Below are positions 1-11,390 of a stretch of 64,000 nucleotides of DNA, piece after piece. The first letter of the stretch is position 1. Each line of letters begins with the position of its first letter. This stretch comes from Pseudeuparius sepicola (taxonomy: Eukaryota > Arthropoda > Insecta > Coleoptera > Anthribidae). The notes under the pieces are model-generated. The model worked only from the letters and a program-made list of their open reading frames with translations. It was not told the origin of the DNA and made no database searches. Both the position numbers and the translations under genes were made by a program. The DNA is taken from contig OY987307.1 of NCBI GenBank assembly GCA_963920635.1, positions 14,771,735-14,835,734 on the forward strand, read 5' to 3'.

Positions 1-740
1 CTGAGAGAGAATTCCTTGAGTGATGTGGAAGTAAAAATATAAGTTAGTACCTATAAATTTATTCCCACATCCTATAAATTAACATGTCCTCTCAAAGGGC
101 CAAATAATGTAGAATATATAGATAGGTAGGTAGTATAGAAATTTATTTCCTTGTGGATTCAAAATTATTATTGATTTTTAAAAGCAGGAATTAAAATAGG
201 CGCATATAATTCAGGTCAGATTAGTTTTTAAGGTCCGCGGCGCGAAGCGTGTGTGCGTGTGACTTGTGTTTCTGTTCTGTGCCGACTGCCGGCCAGACAA
301 CTAATCTTTCATTAAATGTCAACTACTAGTGTGTACCACCGATATCCTATATCCTCAATATCGTATATTTGATAAATCATAACATAAACTTAAAAAATAC
401 AGATTAAAAAAAAATACAAAGCATTCGGTCTTGTTTTTATCTAGCATTGTTTAGCGCTTTTTCGCTTGGTTGGTACGAGCTGCAGCCCGGCAGCCCCCCC
501 CTCGTTGCGCCACTGGTTGGAGCCCGATCAGAACATCATTTACAAATTAAGTTAGCTATATGCAGAGAAGATATTACGAGTAGTCATCCATAAAACTGCG
601 TACTCTATTTTTCTAGAAATGTTTTATGCAGCCCGGCAAATTAAGCAGGTGCCTCTGACCCGAACTATCGCCGAGCGCAGCAGCGTTCCACTTATTCATT
701 ATATTATTTTATACTTAAGTTACTTCCGTTGTATAGAATG
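1..740. other. No gene recognised
   Basis: AT-rich sequence with a short GC-rich patch near 230-300 and a C-rich patch near 490-510. I see no coding frame with recognisable similarity, no terminal repeats and no RNA gene here. Confidence 0.5.
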
Positions 741-744
741 TTAT

Positions 745-913
745 TATGGAGTTTGTTGGTGCTGGATAATAACGAACTCCACTTAAAATAATAACTATGT
801 TTTCGATTTCACAAATTTTATTAAACTGTTTTACAATTGTTTACTTAGTTACTAAACATTTTGTTATTTTCATAACCGGCCAGATCTTCATTGTTGTGGC
901 GAGGATCGCCACA
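745..913 (-). repeat. 3' LTR of the 745-3466 Gypsy element
   Basis: Direct repeat of 3295-3466. Its inner edge (GCCACA at 908-913) abuts the polypurine tract of the - strand element, which marks it as the 3' LTR. It differs from the other copy by scattered substitutions and a 3-bp length difference. Confidence 0.85.
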
Positions 914-1040
914 CCATCCCCCCTGCGGAGTGAGTTGCTATGCCTTGTAGAACTCAGTGAAACGAACACGTCGGCCTGAACGTGTGACGACTGTAGGGCG
1001 AGAGTTGTTCGTTAGAGTACATGGAGATGAACACTTGGTG

Positions 1041-3294
1041 CTACCATCTGGACAACAATGATGGGTTCTTGTTCTTGGACGGAGGAGACTTATTCTGGTC
1101 GGCTAGGTAGTAAGCTGGCTTAAGCCGGTCCAACGACACTATTGACCGCTTGCCCTGGACCATGATGTCGAAGGTCTTGTCGGCTCGGGACAGAACTAGG
1201 TAGGGTCCAGTATACGGGGGTTGCAGGGAGGTGCGGAGGGCGTCGGTGGGTGCAGGTAGCCAGATCACGGTAGATGAAGACACCGGGTGAAGCATGTCAT
1301 GATGCTGGGACGGGACGAAGTCTAGACATAAGACCCCTTAGGTGTTCCACGAAGTCTGAAGGCTCTAGGGAAGAGGGCGACGGGGAGAGGAACTCGCCAG
1401 GAACGCGCAGTGGTTCACCATATACAAGCTCGGCGGCAGATGACCTGATATCCGCCTTCCAAGCGGAGCGCAGGCCGAGAAGAACCAAGGGCAGCGAATC
1501 TGTCCAGGACGGGTCTTCGTGGCACATGATGGCGGCCTTCAAACTGCGATGCCAACGCTCCACCATACCATTGCTTTGGGGGTGATAACTCGTCGTTCTA
1601 GATAAAGAAATACCACACAAATTAGCAAGTGATTTGAACAGTTGAGATTCAAACTGTCGTCCTCTGTCAGAAGTGATACGAAGTGGACAACCGTAGCGGG
1701 AAATCCAGGTATCCACAAGAGCCTTAGCGACGGTTTCGGCGGAGATATCTTGCAAAGGTACGGCTTCTGGCCAACGAGTATAACGATCCACGGATGTCAA
1801 GCAGTTGCGAAAACTGTTTGAAGAAGGAAGTGGGCCTATCAAGTCAATGTGCACATGGGCGAAACGGATCGGAGGAACAGCATAATCACCTAGTGGCGTA
1901 GACACATGACGGGATACCTTGCTGCGCTGGCACTGGATGCAGGAACGAGCCCAATCGCGACAGTTCTTATTCAGGGACGGCCAGATGAAGCGCTGAGATA
2001 CAAGACTGGTGGACTTAGTTGATGCAGGCTACCGAAAGCTTGACGCCGGAAGGAAGGTGTAAGGTATGGACGAGGTCGGGTACAGCTAAAGTCGCAGAAG
2101 ATTGATGAGTCACCACCAGGGATGGGAATCTTCTCGAGACGGAGAGAGGAGCCGTGATCCAAGAGATCGTGAAGTTCCTCGTCCTCCTCCTGAGAGCGGA
2201 CGAGTGCAGAGAAGTCCAGAGGAGCGGTGACAATGTCTATTCGTGACAGGGCATCAGCGACCACGTTGTCTTTTCCGGAGATATGTCGGATGTCGGCAGT
2301 AAACTGCGAAATAAAATCTAAATGATTAAACTGGCGAAGAGAAAACTTTTCTTTCTTCTGTATGAAGGCGAATATCAATGGTTTGTGATCCGTGAAGATG
2401 GTAAAGTTGCGTGCCTCCAACATTGGTAGAAAATGCTTAACGGCTTCTGTTGCAGTGCCGCACCAATGGCTTGTTGACTGGCATCGACGACAAGGGCCAA
2501 GGACGCCGAAACATCTGGATGGGCCAGTAGAGTAGCATTTGACAGGGCGGCCTTGCAATCCTTGAAGGCTCTATCTAAATCTGCAGTCCAACTGATGGGA
2601 TGTGAACCTTTTACTTTTGGACCAGAGAGGATAGCGTGGAGAGGCGCCTGGGCAGCAGCCGCGTGAGGAAGATGGCGACGATAGAAATTTACCATGCATA
2701 GGAACCTTCGAAGCTGACGAACAGTAGTAGGTCGCGGAAAAGTCTCGATGGCAGCAACCTTGTCGGGCAGAGGTCGACAGGCGGTAGCTGATACGGAGTA
2801 GCCCAGGAAGATGACGTCGTCGGATCCCAGCACGCACTTCTTTAGGTTTATTATGATGCCGTGTTCGTTGAGACGGCCAAACAGCGTGCGCAAGTGGTCT
2901 CGGTGCTCTTCTTCAGATTTGGAAAACACAAGAATGTCGTCCAGGTAGGCAAAGCAGAATGGTAGGTCTTGAAGGACGTGGTCTATGAAACGCTGCCATG
3001 TTTGCGCGGCATTGCGCAGGCCAAAAGTCATAAAGATGAACTCGAACAGGCCAAACGGGGTGATGATGGCGGTCTTGGGCACATCTTCTGGGGAGACTGG
3101 AATCTGAGTGAAAGCTTTAGCACAGTCAATCACGTTGAAAAACGTGCAGCCGGAGAGAGCGTGCGAGAAATCTAGAAGGTGGCGAATGGGATACCTGTCT
3201 GGGACTGTCCGTGCATTAAGAGACCGGTAATCACCGCAGGGTCGCCAGCTGTTGTCCTTCTTGGGTACCAGGTGGAGAGGAGACGCCCACGTAC
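1041..3294 (-). pseudogene. pol: Gypsy pol remnant: RT, RNase H, integrase
   Basis: This is a decayed polyprotein read on the - strand. The RT segment (3290-2560) holds the fingers and palm, with PFGLFEF and the catalytic YLDDILVFS. RNase H follows (2560-2225) with TDHKPL and DALSRI. An integrase core lies at 1905-1297 with the first Asp in HIDLIGPL, the second in TSDRGRQF and the Glu in NGMVERWH. Its C-terminal domain (1295-1041) shows GPYLVL and RLKPAY. The reading frame changes at about 2500, around 1970-1906 (where the HHCC zinc finger should be) and at 1296. The family normally makes one continuous pol with protease in front. Here nothing precedes RT but the LTR, so this is a non-functional copy. 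Confidence 0.9.
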
Positions 3295-3466
3295 TATGGA
3301 GTTTATTGGTGCTGGATAATAAGCACGAACTCCACTTAAAATAATAACTATGTTGTCGATTTGACAAATTTTATTAAACTGTTTTACAATTGTTTACTTA
3401 GTTACTAAACATTTTGTTATTTTCATAACCGGCCAAATCTTCATTGTTGTGGCGGGGATCGCCACA
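3295..3466 (-). repeat. 5' LTR of the 745-3466 Gypsy element
   Basis: Direct repeat of 745-913. The outer edge CGCCACA (3460-3466) is followed by the TTAT target duplication. The inner edge runs straight into RT coding sequence with no primer-binding site. Confidence 0.85.
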
Positions 3467-3625
3467 TTATATTTAAACTAAAGCAAAAAATTCACAAAGT
3501 ATGAGAAATAAGAAATTGCTGATAATATGGATAGTTTCTGAATAATGGTTGAAAAGAACTTACCTACTTACTTGCACATGTACGGAAAACCTTACAAAAC
3601 TAAAAAATTACAACACGTGCCGTTA

Positions 3626-3760
3626 GCACATTTACGATAACTCCTATGTGACCGCGATCGCTCACGTCTACCAGTTAGTAATTATTGATGTGCAACACAG
3701 TACCTACACTCCAATATCTCATAGAGCAGCGCGCTCACTTTTACTTAACGTTAGCTACAT
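3626..3760 (+). repeat. Left TIR of the MULE
   Basis: Pairs with 7985-8105 in inverted orientation over roughly 120 bp with several mismatches and small gaps. Confidence 0.8.
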
Positions 3761-3897
3761 CGCTGTGTATTTTTGCTTAAGTGTGCATATGTGCCAGAAC
3801 CCGTTCATTGCGAAGTAAGCAGTTCGCTCGCAACAAACACATGCAGATACTGTATAGGTTATGAAGATTGAACAATTTATGGTAAATCTTGGCAACA

Positions 3898-5652
3898 ATG
3901 TCGGAAGATTTTGATGCTAAGTTTGTTGTAAACGCTGCAAAAAGTTGGATCGAGAACTTGTCATCAACTACTTCTACGAATTGGATTGTTGGATATACCT
4001 ATCCAAAAATTGCAAAATTGGATTTTAGGAAAGACTGGGCTTGCCAACACCATGAAAAAAAGTGACAGTGCAAAAATTGTTATCAAAATAAAGAAAGAAA
4101 ATAAAGATGCAAGATACAGAGACATCTGAAAAATGGCCTGAATGCAATAATACAAGTAAGTACAAGGTGTTCCATTTTCGTTGTCTCATCCGGCTACATC
4201 GCTAGTCACCAGCCGCCAGCAGCCTTCGTCTTCTGAAACGCCATTTGCGGGGAGGCCGGGTAGGGATGGAAAGAACAGGCGGTGTTGCCGGATGTCGCCG
4301 GGTCTCATTCATTTCGACTTGAGTTTTGACGGTCTTGCAAGTTCAAATTGGCCGCAGCTATACGTAGTTTTCGTTACGTAAATAATACGTTCATTGCAAA
4401 TGTAACAAAAATTTAGGTTTTCCAATGACCTAATGTTTTTTTTGTAAAAAAAGAAAAACAAAGATTAAAAAACTCATTTTGAGGTAACTCTATTTTTATA
4501 AATTACTAATTATTAAAGTATCATTTAAAAATTCGTAAAATTCATAATCATAAGTACATTATGAGATCTAGGTACCTACATTACAGAGTTGCCGTTGCAG
4601 AAGCTTATGGCTTTTTGCGAATTATTAAGGATACATTAGAAAAATTCGTAAAATATTTTAATGAAGGACTTTTACCTATTGAAGCAAAAGAGTTTCATAA
4701 GCCAAGAGAGGTAGTGTTTTTAGACTCGAGTGCGTCTTGTGATCAAGGATCAAGGGGGAAATTCAGTGACATTTTTTTACATCCAGCAAAGCTGGTGTCG
4801 TTCCACTTGGCTGTGCAATTCATTCAAATCAAACCGAAGAACATTACAAATTGAGTTTTCAAAATTTGAAGACGCTTTTAGGACATAAGGGCTTTTTCTG
4901 TAAATGATTTCCAGCAGTTTTTATGACTGATGACGGCACAGCCGAGCGAAATGCTCTGAAAACAGTATTTCCTCAACTCAATCCGTTCGGCTATTGTGTA
5001 CTTTCCACGTGTTACAAGCTGTTTGCCAGAGGCTTTGGGACTACACACATGGAACTAGAAACGAAGATCAAAAATCACTCAAGCTACTTTTTCGTAATAT
5101 TATGCCCACTCAAAGTGAGATTGATTGCAGTTTGCTTCGAGAGGAATTATGCAATGACTCGGAAGCACAAAAATATCACAATTTTTTATCCTATGTTTTA
5201 TCCTATTTCAACGAAAGTGGTGAGTGGTGAGTGGTGTCATTGTTTTCGTATCAACTTACAGATAAGAGGCCATAACACGAACAATATTGTTGAATCATAT
5301 CAATCCGGATATTTAAGGATATTGTTCTTAAAAGATGCAAGGCTTTTAACGCGATCTCTTGGCTTGACTTCGTTACCTCGTCCTTAGAGCAGTTTTATAA
5401 AGAGCAATTACTAAACCGTGCCATTTTTAGAGATATGAAGTTATAAATTTATTAAAAAAAAATATCACAAGGCGTTACATTTAAAAGTTAACCAGATTTC
5501 CGATTCGGAATATCAAGTTACATCTTCAGCAGATCCCAACTTTTTGTACACAGTTTATACAGACATAGAACAATGCGATTGTCACCATGGTGCTGGAGGA
5601 TAATTTTGCAAACACTTATCTGCTGTGTACAGTAGTGAAATACATTTATTTC
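3898..5652 (+). pseudogene. MULE/SWIM-type transposase, 5' and central part
   Basis: An ATG at 3898 opens a 55-codon frame that includes WIENLSS and KDWACQHH, an N-terminal domain seen in FAR1/SWIM-like insect transposases. The frame then breaks; 4160-4560 looks like an insertion or intron. The catalytic MULE domain resumes at about 4561 and is clearest at 4920-5220 with FMTDDGTAERNAL, then a frame change to ILCTFHVLQAVCQRLW. A SWIM zinc finger is visible at 5570-5625 as CDCHH then FCKH, with an in-frame stop between them. Several frameshifts and stops make it inactive. Its C-terminus lies beyond the nested LTR element at 7650-7832. Confidence 0.75.
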
Positions 5653-5694
5653 ACACACCACAACTCTCATATCAAGATCGTGTATGTTATGGAA

Positions 5695-5889
5695 TGTATA
5701 CTATATCCACCGGAAGGAACATACACTACACCGGCTAGTTAGTTTTTATGAGATGAGTGTAATAGCTATTAGGATGATATAATCATTTTGTTCGTTTGTG
5801 AGACAGTTGGTGTTGTATACTTGAAGGGAATACAAGTTGTTGTTCTACGAACCTCTGGAGATATTATTTTATTCCCAAAGACCCCAACA
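5695..5889 (+). repeat. 5' LTR of the nested LTR element
   Basis: 195 bp, nearly identical to 7152-7346. Differences include A/G near the start and GGATGA versus GCATCA at the centre. Confidence 0.85.
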
Positions 5890-5957
5890 ACTCAGAAGTG
5901 GGATTTATACAGATAGTGCCCAAATTCGTACGATTTTTTTTTTCTCTCTCTCTCGCC

Positions 5958-7147
5958 ATGCCAAAAAGGAAGCGGAAAGTATCAACTTCAAGCTCATCAA
6001 CTTCGTCAACTAGTACCAGTTCATCAAGTAGCAGCTCCCGCTCCGCTAGTAGTGATAGAAGAAGGCGTTCTAAAAGAAAGGCAAAATATAGAAAAAGAAA
6101 GAACCGTGAGTCGAAACAAAACAAAAGGACCTGAAGTTAATCGAGATTGGGGTAAGTACGGCTATGAACTCATTGCGTGAACGAACATCTGCCCATCATC
6201 TGATCAATTTAGTGCCCCAGTTCGATCCCAAAAGGGACAATGTACAAGATTGGCTTAAAATATTGGACGAAATTGCTATAAGTGGGATAAGTGGGATGAT
6301 AATACCATTAAATTTCAGGCGTTAAATAAACTAATAGGTACAGCAAATAGTTGGTACAAAAATTTTATAAAAACTGAAATAGGTTGGGCAAATTTCACTT
6401 GGCAAAAATGGAAACATATCCTGCAATCAACTTTTACGTCACAAAAAAAACACTTATGAGCTATTTATGGGCATAACAAACCATAAGCCAGTGCCAGGAG
6501 AATCCCTTTATTCTTTCCATTTCGACCATCTGGCAAAAATTGATGAATTAAAAGATAATTTTTCAGAAACCGATAAAGTTTCCTTGATAACGGGGGCGAT
6601 AAATGATGTAGCAAAGCAGCAAACATGAGTAAACTAAGTGTTTTGGCAAATTATTTAAGAGATAGGACATATGAAATTCCGGGTACTAGCAAATCTACAA
6701 ATTTATATTATTACAATAAAAATGCAAAATATAATAAAAATAAATTAGATAACAAGATTGTTGAGCAAAAGAACAACCAACCAGGAAAAAGTAAAATGGT
6801 AACTTGTTTTTGCTGTGGATCAATGGATCATAAAAAAGCAATGTGTAGATTTAATAATTCTCAGTGTACATTTTGCGGCATAAAAGGCCATACAGAAAAT
6901 ATATGTAGAAAGAAAAGGCACAGCAACATAAACATTTTAAAAAAAGAAAAAACAGAAAAAAATAGACATTATTCAAAGTAAGAACTACAAAAACAAATTT
7001 ATCTTCAACATTGGTATAAATGGTTGTAAAACTGTGGCTTTTGGCAGTGACTGCTCTATTTTACGGCACAGCAAAGCTACAGAAATGAATCTAAATGTTA
7101 TGTCATTAGAAAAACCGGTGGTGATATCCGGATTTCTAGGATATTAG
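5958..7147 (+). pseudogene. gag: Gag of the nested LTR element, with protease start
   Basis: The frame opens at ATG 5958 with a basic, Ser-rich and Arg-rich stretch of about 58 codons, then a stop. In other frames 6190-6450 encodes typical Gag text (FDPKRDN, WDDNTIKFQALNKL, SWYKNF). An uninterrupted frame at 6625-6981 carries two CCHC zinc knuckles, CFCCGSMDHKKAMC and CTFCGIKGHTENIC. A protease-like start with SDCSI in place of the usual DSG follows at about 7000-7140 and stops at the LTR. At least three frameshifts break it. The Ser/Arg-rich N-terminus should not be mistaken for a host SR protein. Confidence 0.7.
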
Positions 7148-7151
7148 GGAA

Positions 7152-7346
7152 TGTATACTATATCCACCAGAAGGAACATACACTACACCGGCTAGTTAGT
7201 TTTTATGAGATGAGTGTAATAGCTATTAGCATCATATAATCATTTTGTTCGTTTGTGAGACAGTTGGTGATGTATACTTGAAGGGAATACAAGTTGTTGT
7301 TCTACGAACCTCTGGAGATATTATTTTATTCCCAAAGACCCCAACA
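7152..7346 (+). repeat. 3' LTR of the nested LTR element
   Basis: 195 bp direct repeat of 5695-5889; the MULE sequence resumes at 7347. Confidence 0.85.
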
Positions 7347-7379
7347 TGTAGAATGGGCAACTTTGGCTGTGGGAAAAAT

Positions 7380-7436
7380 TGTTGACAACAGTTTTTTTGT
7401 TGACAACAGTTTTTTTGTTGACAACACTTTTTTTGT
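7380..7436 (+). repeat. Three tandem 19-bp units
   Basis: GTTGACAACAGTTTTTTT is repeated three times in a row, the last unit with CACT in place of CAGT. It lies in the C-terminal half of the MULE and inserts a short peptide repeat if translated. Confidence 0.85.
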
Positions 7437-7649
7437 GGATATGAATAAAAATATTAGTTACAACACCATCTACAGAAAGCAATAGTATCTCGTGGCAAAA
7501 GTTCAATCAGCCGACGAGAAATGAAAAAAGCTGTTCAATATTTATGTTGACAAAACTGTCCCAAATTAATAACGTAATGTGCAACATTTATAATACGGAA
7601 AAGTGTCCAAATATGTATAGTTCTTGTTTTAAGCCACGCAAAACATCGA

Positions 7650-7832
7650 CAAGAATTAAGGTGCAGCCAATCATTTGCTCGTCGAAGCGATAGAGGATGG
7701 AAAGCAGGCGTACGAGTTATCCAAGCAGGCAGACCTACGAAGTTGGAGGGAATAAGCAAAAAGGCTGAAGAGAAAGATATCATTGATGATAAATGTTCTC
7801 CAAAATCAACCGCACTCAACTCAACCCATCAT
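7650..7832 (+). pseudogene. MULE transposase, C-terminal part
   Basis: Short frame with VQP, RRSDRGWKAG and AGRPTK, the Arg/Gly-rich tail that follows the SWIM finger in this family. It is separated from the rest of the transposase by the LTR insertion and further frameshifts. Confidence 0.5.
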
Positions 7833-7984
7833 TAATGACTTTTATTGTATATTATAAGAAGTTACAGTTTTGTAGTAAATTAAAATCACTAACTTAATAA
7901 TTTGTAATGTATAATTATAAATTATAATTTGACAAAAGGTAATTATCTTTTGTCTGAGTGGAAGACAATGTAGGGATGTGCAAC

Positions 7985-8105
7985 CAGCTTTAACTGCATG
8001 TGGTCGCGCTGCTCTATGAGGGATTGTAGTGTACTTTGTTACATATCAATTACTAACTGGTAGACGAGAGCAATCGCGGTCACATAGGAATTATGGTAAA
8101 TGTGC
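7985..8105 (+). repeat. Right TIR of the MULE
   Basis: Inverted match to 3626-3760, ending GGTAAATGTGC at 8105, followed by the 9-bp imperfect target duplication ATACCGTTA. Confidence 0.8.
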
Positions 8106-9574
8106 ATACCGTTAGGATCAACATCCACTTTATGCCGTTGTCCGCCGGCTTAGCAAATGCCGATGAAATTGACCTGACAATATTAGTACTAGCTACCGTG
8201 AGGCTCTGTGGGTCAAAATATCGGTAATCGCTTCTTGTTGACAATATTCGCATTAGTCTTCTTACCCCGTTAACCATCTTACCCCGATCTCCCCGTTCCG
8301 AAAATAAACCTAATAATTTTTAAAAAAGTATTTTAAGCACTATGAAAGTGTGGCAGTGGGTAGGATACTCAGTTGTGTTAGCGTACATAGTTTCTATTGG
8401 TTTGTGTTGAATCTACGGGACATTTTCCCGAATTCCAGATCCGTCCGCGATAATCCCTTCAGGGTTTCCTGGGAGGAGGGAGTAGAAACAAAAAGTAAAC
8501 AGAGCCAAAATCTCTTTGAGTTATGCCACGTACTCCATTGTTTAAAGCATTTCATTTCGAAATAAACGAGTTTAATAATGAAATTAAATAAAGACACACC
8601 TCACAAAACATTAAAATAAAAAATTTAGCTATATATTAGTTCCTTGTATGTGACAATTTTAAACTAAAACTAAATTGCCATGTAATTATAGTATGCTAAT
8701 TATCGCTTTATCAAAATCGTTAACAGACACTTCAAATCGTCCAACATGGCAACGCCGCCGTCCGCCACCGCATTTAATCTCTCTGCATTGTTTGTGCTTT
8801 TTACTTCAGTGTGTTATTTTCTCCAATTGTTTTTTTTTTTGTTAATTTAGAACATTTATTAGTATTTATTTTTAGTGACTGATTTTGTAGGGACGCAGAA
8901 AGTGTGTGGTGTGTGGCCAAATTTTTTTATACGTAAAATGACCCAAAAAAAAGTTCGAGCGAAAAATTAATAGGGGTTGTTAGTTTTTACCCTTTTTTAG
9001 GGCAGTGTGTAAATGAATAGACTACCCTAAGGCGTCCTCCAGTAAGTAGATAACACATACCAAATTTCAAATTTTTAAGTAGCGCCGTTATTGAGATATA
9101 AATAAAAAATACTTTTCAGTCACCCTGTAGACCCGAATAACTTGGCAAGGAAAGCCCAAATCGAAAAATTTTATATGAAAGACCCCCCTTAAAACCACCT
9201 ACCGAACACCCCTTTAAAGTATTTACTATACATTCTGACTCACCCTGTATATATTCTCACGACAAGCTTTTATATCATATACAAGTTTATAATATAACAA
9301 AATTATTGGTTTGATTTATTGCAAAGTATATTTTCTTCCATTTAGGGCATTTAAATAAAAGCTTGTTTTTAAAAATAGGTTTTTATTCATTATTTTATTT
9401 TGTCAGAAAGGTTAGGAAACACCTTGTATATCCAACCTATCAACGTACCTAATTATTTTCTGATAAAATTTTTCATTGCGAGTAAAAAACATCGAAATGA
9501 TACTTATCAATTCGATGGTAAAAAATACCCTGTTAGTTTTCGTTTGGCCGAAAACGATTTGGTTTTTAAAAAAT
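8106..9574. other. No gene recognised; repeat scraps
   Basis: AT-rich. Around 9110-9260 are fragments with TCACCCTGTA, an end seen in several MITE-like repeats of this window. Small frames near 8080-8600 have no recognisable similarity. I see no terminal repeats bounding the stretch. Confidence 0.45.
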
Positions 9575-9736
9575 TTTAATTTTGCGGTTTGTGGGAGCGT
9601 CTATTGAAGAAGCGTACAGAGGACTGACTGCCTGCAATTCAGAATATGCCGTATTTATAACTTCAGAGCTGCTGAATTGCAAGTTACATAGTAAGCGTAA
9701 TTTAAAATAAGAATAGGCAAGTTATATATCATAACT
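9575..9736 (-). repeat. 3' LTR of the errantivirus-like element
   Basis: Matches 16606-16768 at most positions. The shared tract starts near TTTGCGGTTTGTGGG and ends ATAACT. The left boundary is uncertain by about 10 bp. Confidence 0.75.
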
Positions 9737-9791
9737 CCTCCGTGCCAAGAGAAAAACTTATCCAATGGAAAGTTTTTCAAAATATTTACTT

Positions 9792-11390
9792 TTATATAAT
9801 TATTTCATTTTCATTAATTTGTTTGGTTTTCTCAAAACATTTAAAGTATTTCGAAAGGTAATATCTATAAGCAAAATAAGCGATACATATAATTAATATA
9901 CCTAACATATACTTAATATAATTGTCCAGACACTTCTTGTTCTTCGGAAATACGTGTGGTAATATTCTCAATTTTAGATTTTTCTTCATTTATAGCAGCT
10001 TGAAGCTCTCTGGTCTTTTTCAAATTGATAGTACTTAAATCCAGCGATGAAGGGTTAAAGTTTGCCAATCGGTATTTTTGATGATATATTGATAGGTTGA
10101 ATTTTGGTAGTTCAATTCCATTGTATGATAGCAAATTTGGTTTGTAAGTTTGGAGTGCAAATGACTTGATTTGGACACTGCATGTAGGGGATGATTATAA
10201 TAGGTAGGAGCCATAGAGGGTTGTTTTTTCTTCCGATTTTTTATATGAAGGTAGCTACTAGAGACGTAGGTGTGGTGACGATCCATTTTCCATTATCTAT
10301 TTTTGAAAATTGAATGTCCTTTAACTGTAGGTGAAACGGTTGACAAGTAGTAATATTCTTCCGATGATTGATTAATTGAATTGCGCATGGTGCGTCGTTG
10401 TTGATATAGGCCTTCTGGATTCCTTTGCATAAGAATTCTTGTTCGGTAATTTCGTTGCATTTTTGGTCCATATAGGCATATTTGGCATTGCTTAGTGCGA
10501 GGTAAGGCTTATATGGTAAAATTATATGAAAATAGTTTTCTTTTTCGGGAATTGGGATAGGAAATAATTGATAATATTGATATGTGTATTCGTTTCTACT
10601 AATGGAAGTTCTAATATAAATGTAATAATGAATTCTTTAGAATAACTTTTAATTTCTATTATTTTTTTCAAATTTTAGTATGTTAGCTATATTAATATCC
10701 AAAGGCAATTTATCAATTGTCAATTGGGGATCAAGTTTCTGTATTTCTTTTAATAAATCTAATGGATCGATTATGGAATTGTGAAGAGTATTTATTTTAG
10801 CAAAACTGATAGATATTTCGACTTTATCAAGAATATTGTAGATATTTTGATACATTGATATTATTTGAGTACTACTTTGTAGAGCAACATTTTTAACTAC
10901 CTCTTCTAAGTATAATAGTTTTTTCTTTAAAATTTCTTCGTTATGTGATATTTTCGTAATTAAATATTGAAATTTTGAAATTGTCGACTCCAATAGGGTC
11001 CTTTGGTTAAGCATACTAACTTTTACCTTTTCTTGGCTTATTTGCATATCATATCTTTCAGCGTCCGTCTGATCAAGATTACCAGTAATACATTTTATAG
11101 GGTTTAAGATTCCGCGTTTTTCTCGGTGTGAGTTCAATGTTGGATTTAATTGTTTTAATTGTTCATCGATTTTTCTTTCGAGAGTAATTATTGAATTGAA
11201 TGTATTATAGTATTCATTTTTATAGTCATCTTTTGATTTTATTTCTTCAATTAGGGTTTTTGAGTTATTTTTAATAATATTAAATTCTTTTACTAATGGG
11301 TTTAGATCGTAAATTTGAACTAGTGACCAGTGATTCGAAAGAACTTTAGTAGTGCCTAATTTGTAGGGTAATAGTCCTGGATAGGTGTTT
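9792..11390 (-). pseudogene. env: Errantivirus Env (baculovirus F-like fusion protein), broken
   Basis: Fragments in several - strand frames line up with the env at the right end of the window. From the N-terminus: a segment around 11390-11150; then a furin-type site REKRG followed by ITGNLD and DAERYD at about 11120-11060; a helical stretch (11060-10650); an ectodomain in fragments (10640-10035); and near the C-terminus a transmembrane segment, GILIICIAYFAY, at about 9900. This is the F-type fusion glycoprotein layout: a cleavage site, a conserved segment after it, and a C-terminal anchor. At least four frameshifts inactivate it. Confidence 0.75.

Larger units (their letters stand above)
745..3466 (-). 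mobile_element. Ty3/Gypsy retrotransposon, internally deleted, with TSD TTAT
   Basis: Two direct repeats of about 170 bp (745-913 and 3295-3466) bound a - strand pol. The 4-bp sequence TTAT lies on both outer sides (741-744 and 3467-3470), the expected target duplication for this superfamily. Read on the - strand each LTR starts TGTGGCGA, and a purine tract (GGGGGGATGG) sits directly upstream of the 3' LTR at 914-925. The 5' LTR is joined straight to reverse transcriptase: primer-binding site, gag, protease and the RT N-terminus are all missing. The copy is non-autonomous and its pol is broken. Confidence 0.9.
5695..7346 (+). mobile_element. Small LTR retrotransposon with gag only, nested in the MULE
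   Basis: Two 195-bp direct repeats (5695-5889 and 7152-7346) start TGTATACT and end CCCAACA. Between them is about 1.26 kb holding a frameshifted gag with two CCHC knuckles and the first residues of a protease-like frame; RT, RNase H and integrase are absent. The purine-rich tract ATTAGGGAA precedes the 3' LTR. I see no convincing target duplication with these LTR limits; TGTA flanks both sides if the LTR is taken to start four bases later. Confidence 0.8.
3626..8105 (+). mobile_element. Mutator-like (MULE) DNA transposon carrying a nested LTR element
   Basis: Inverted repeats at 3626-3760 and 7985-8105 both start GCACATTTAC from the outside and share CTATGTGACCGCG, the tract reading TCTACCAGTTAGTAAT and AGAGCAGCGCG. 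The 9 bases outside are GTGCCGTTA (3617-3625) and ATACCGTTA (8106-8114), a 7-of-9 match of the length MULEs duplicate. Inside is a broken MULE/SWIM-type transposase, split by an LTR retrotransposon at 5695-7346. The original transposon would have been about 2.8 kb. Confidence 0.8.

Noticed and set aside
5958..6134. Ser/Arg-rich frame resembling a host SR-type protein
   Set aside because: It lies between two LTRs at the start of a gag reading frame followed by Gag text and zinc knuckles.
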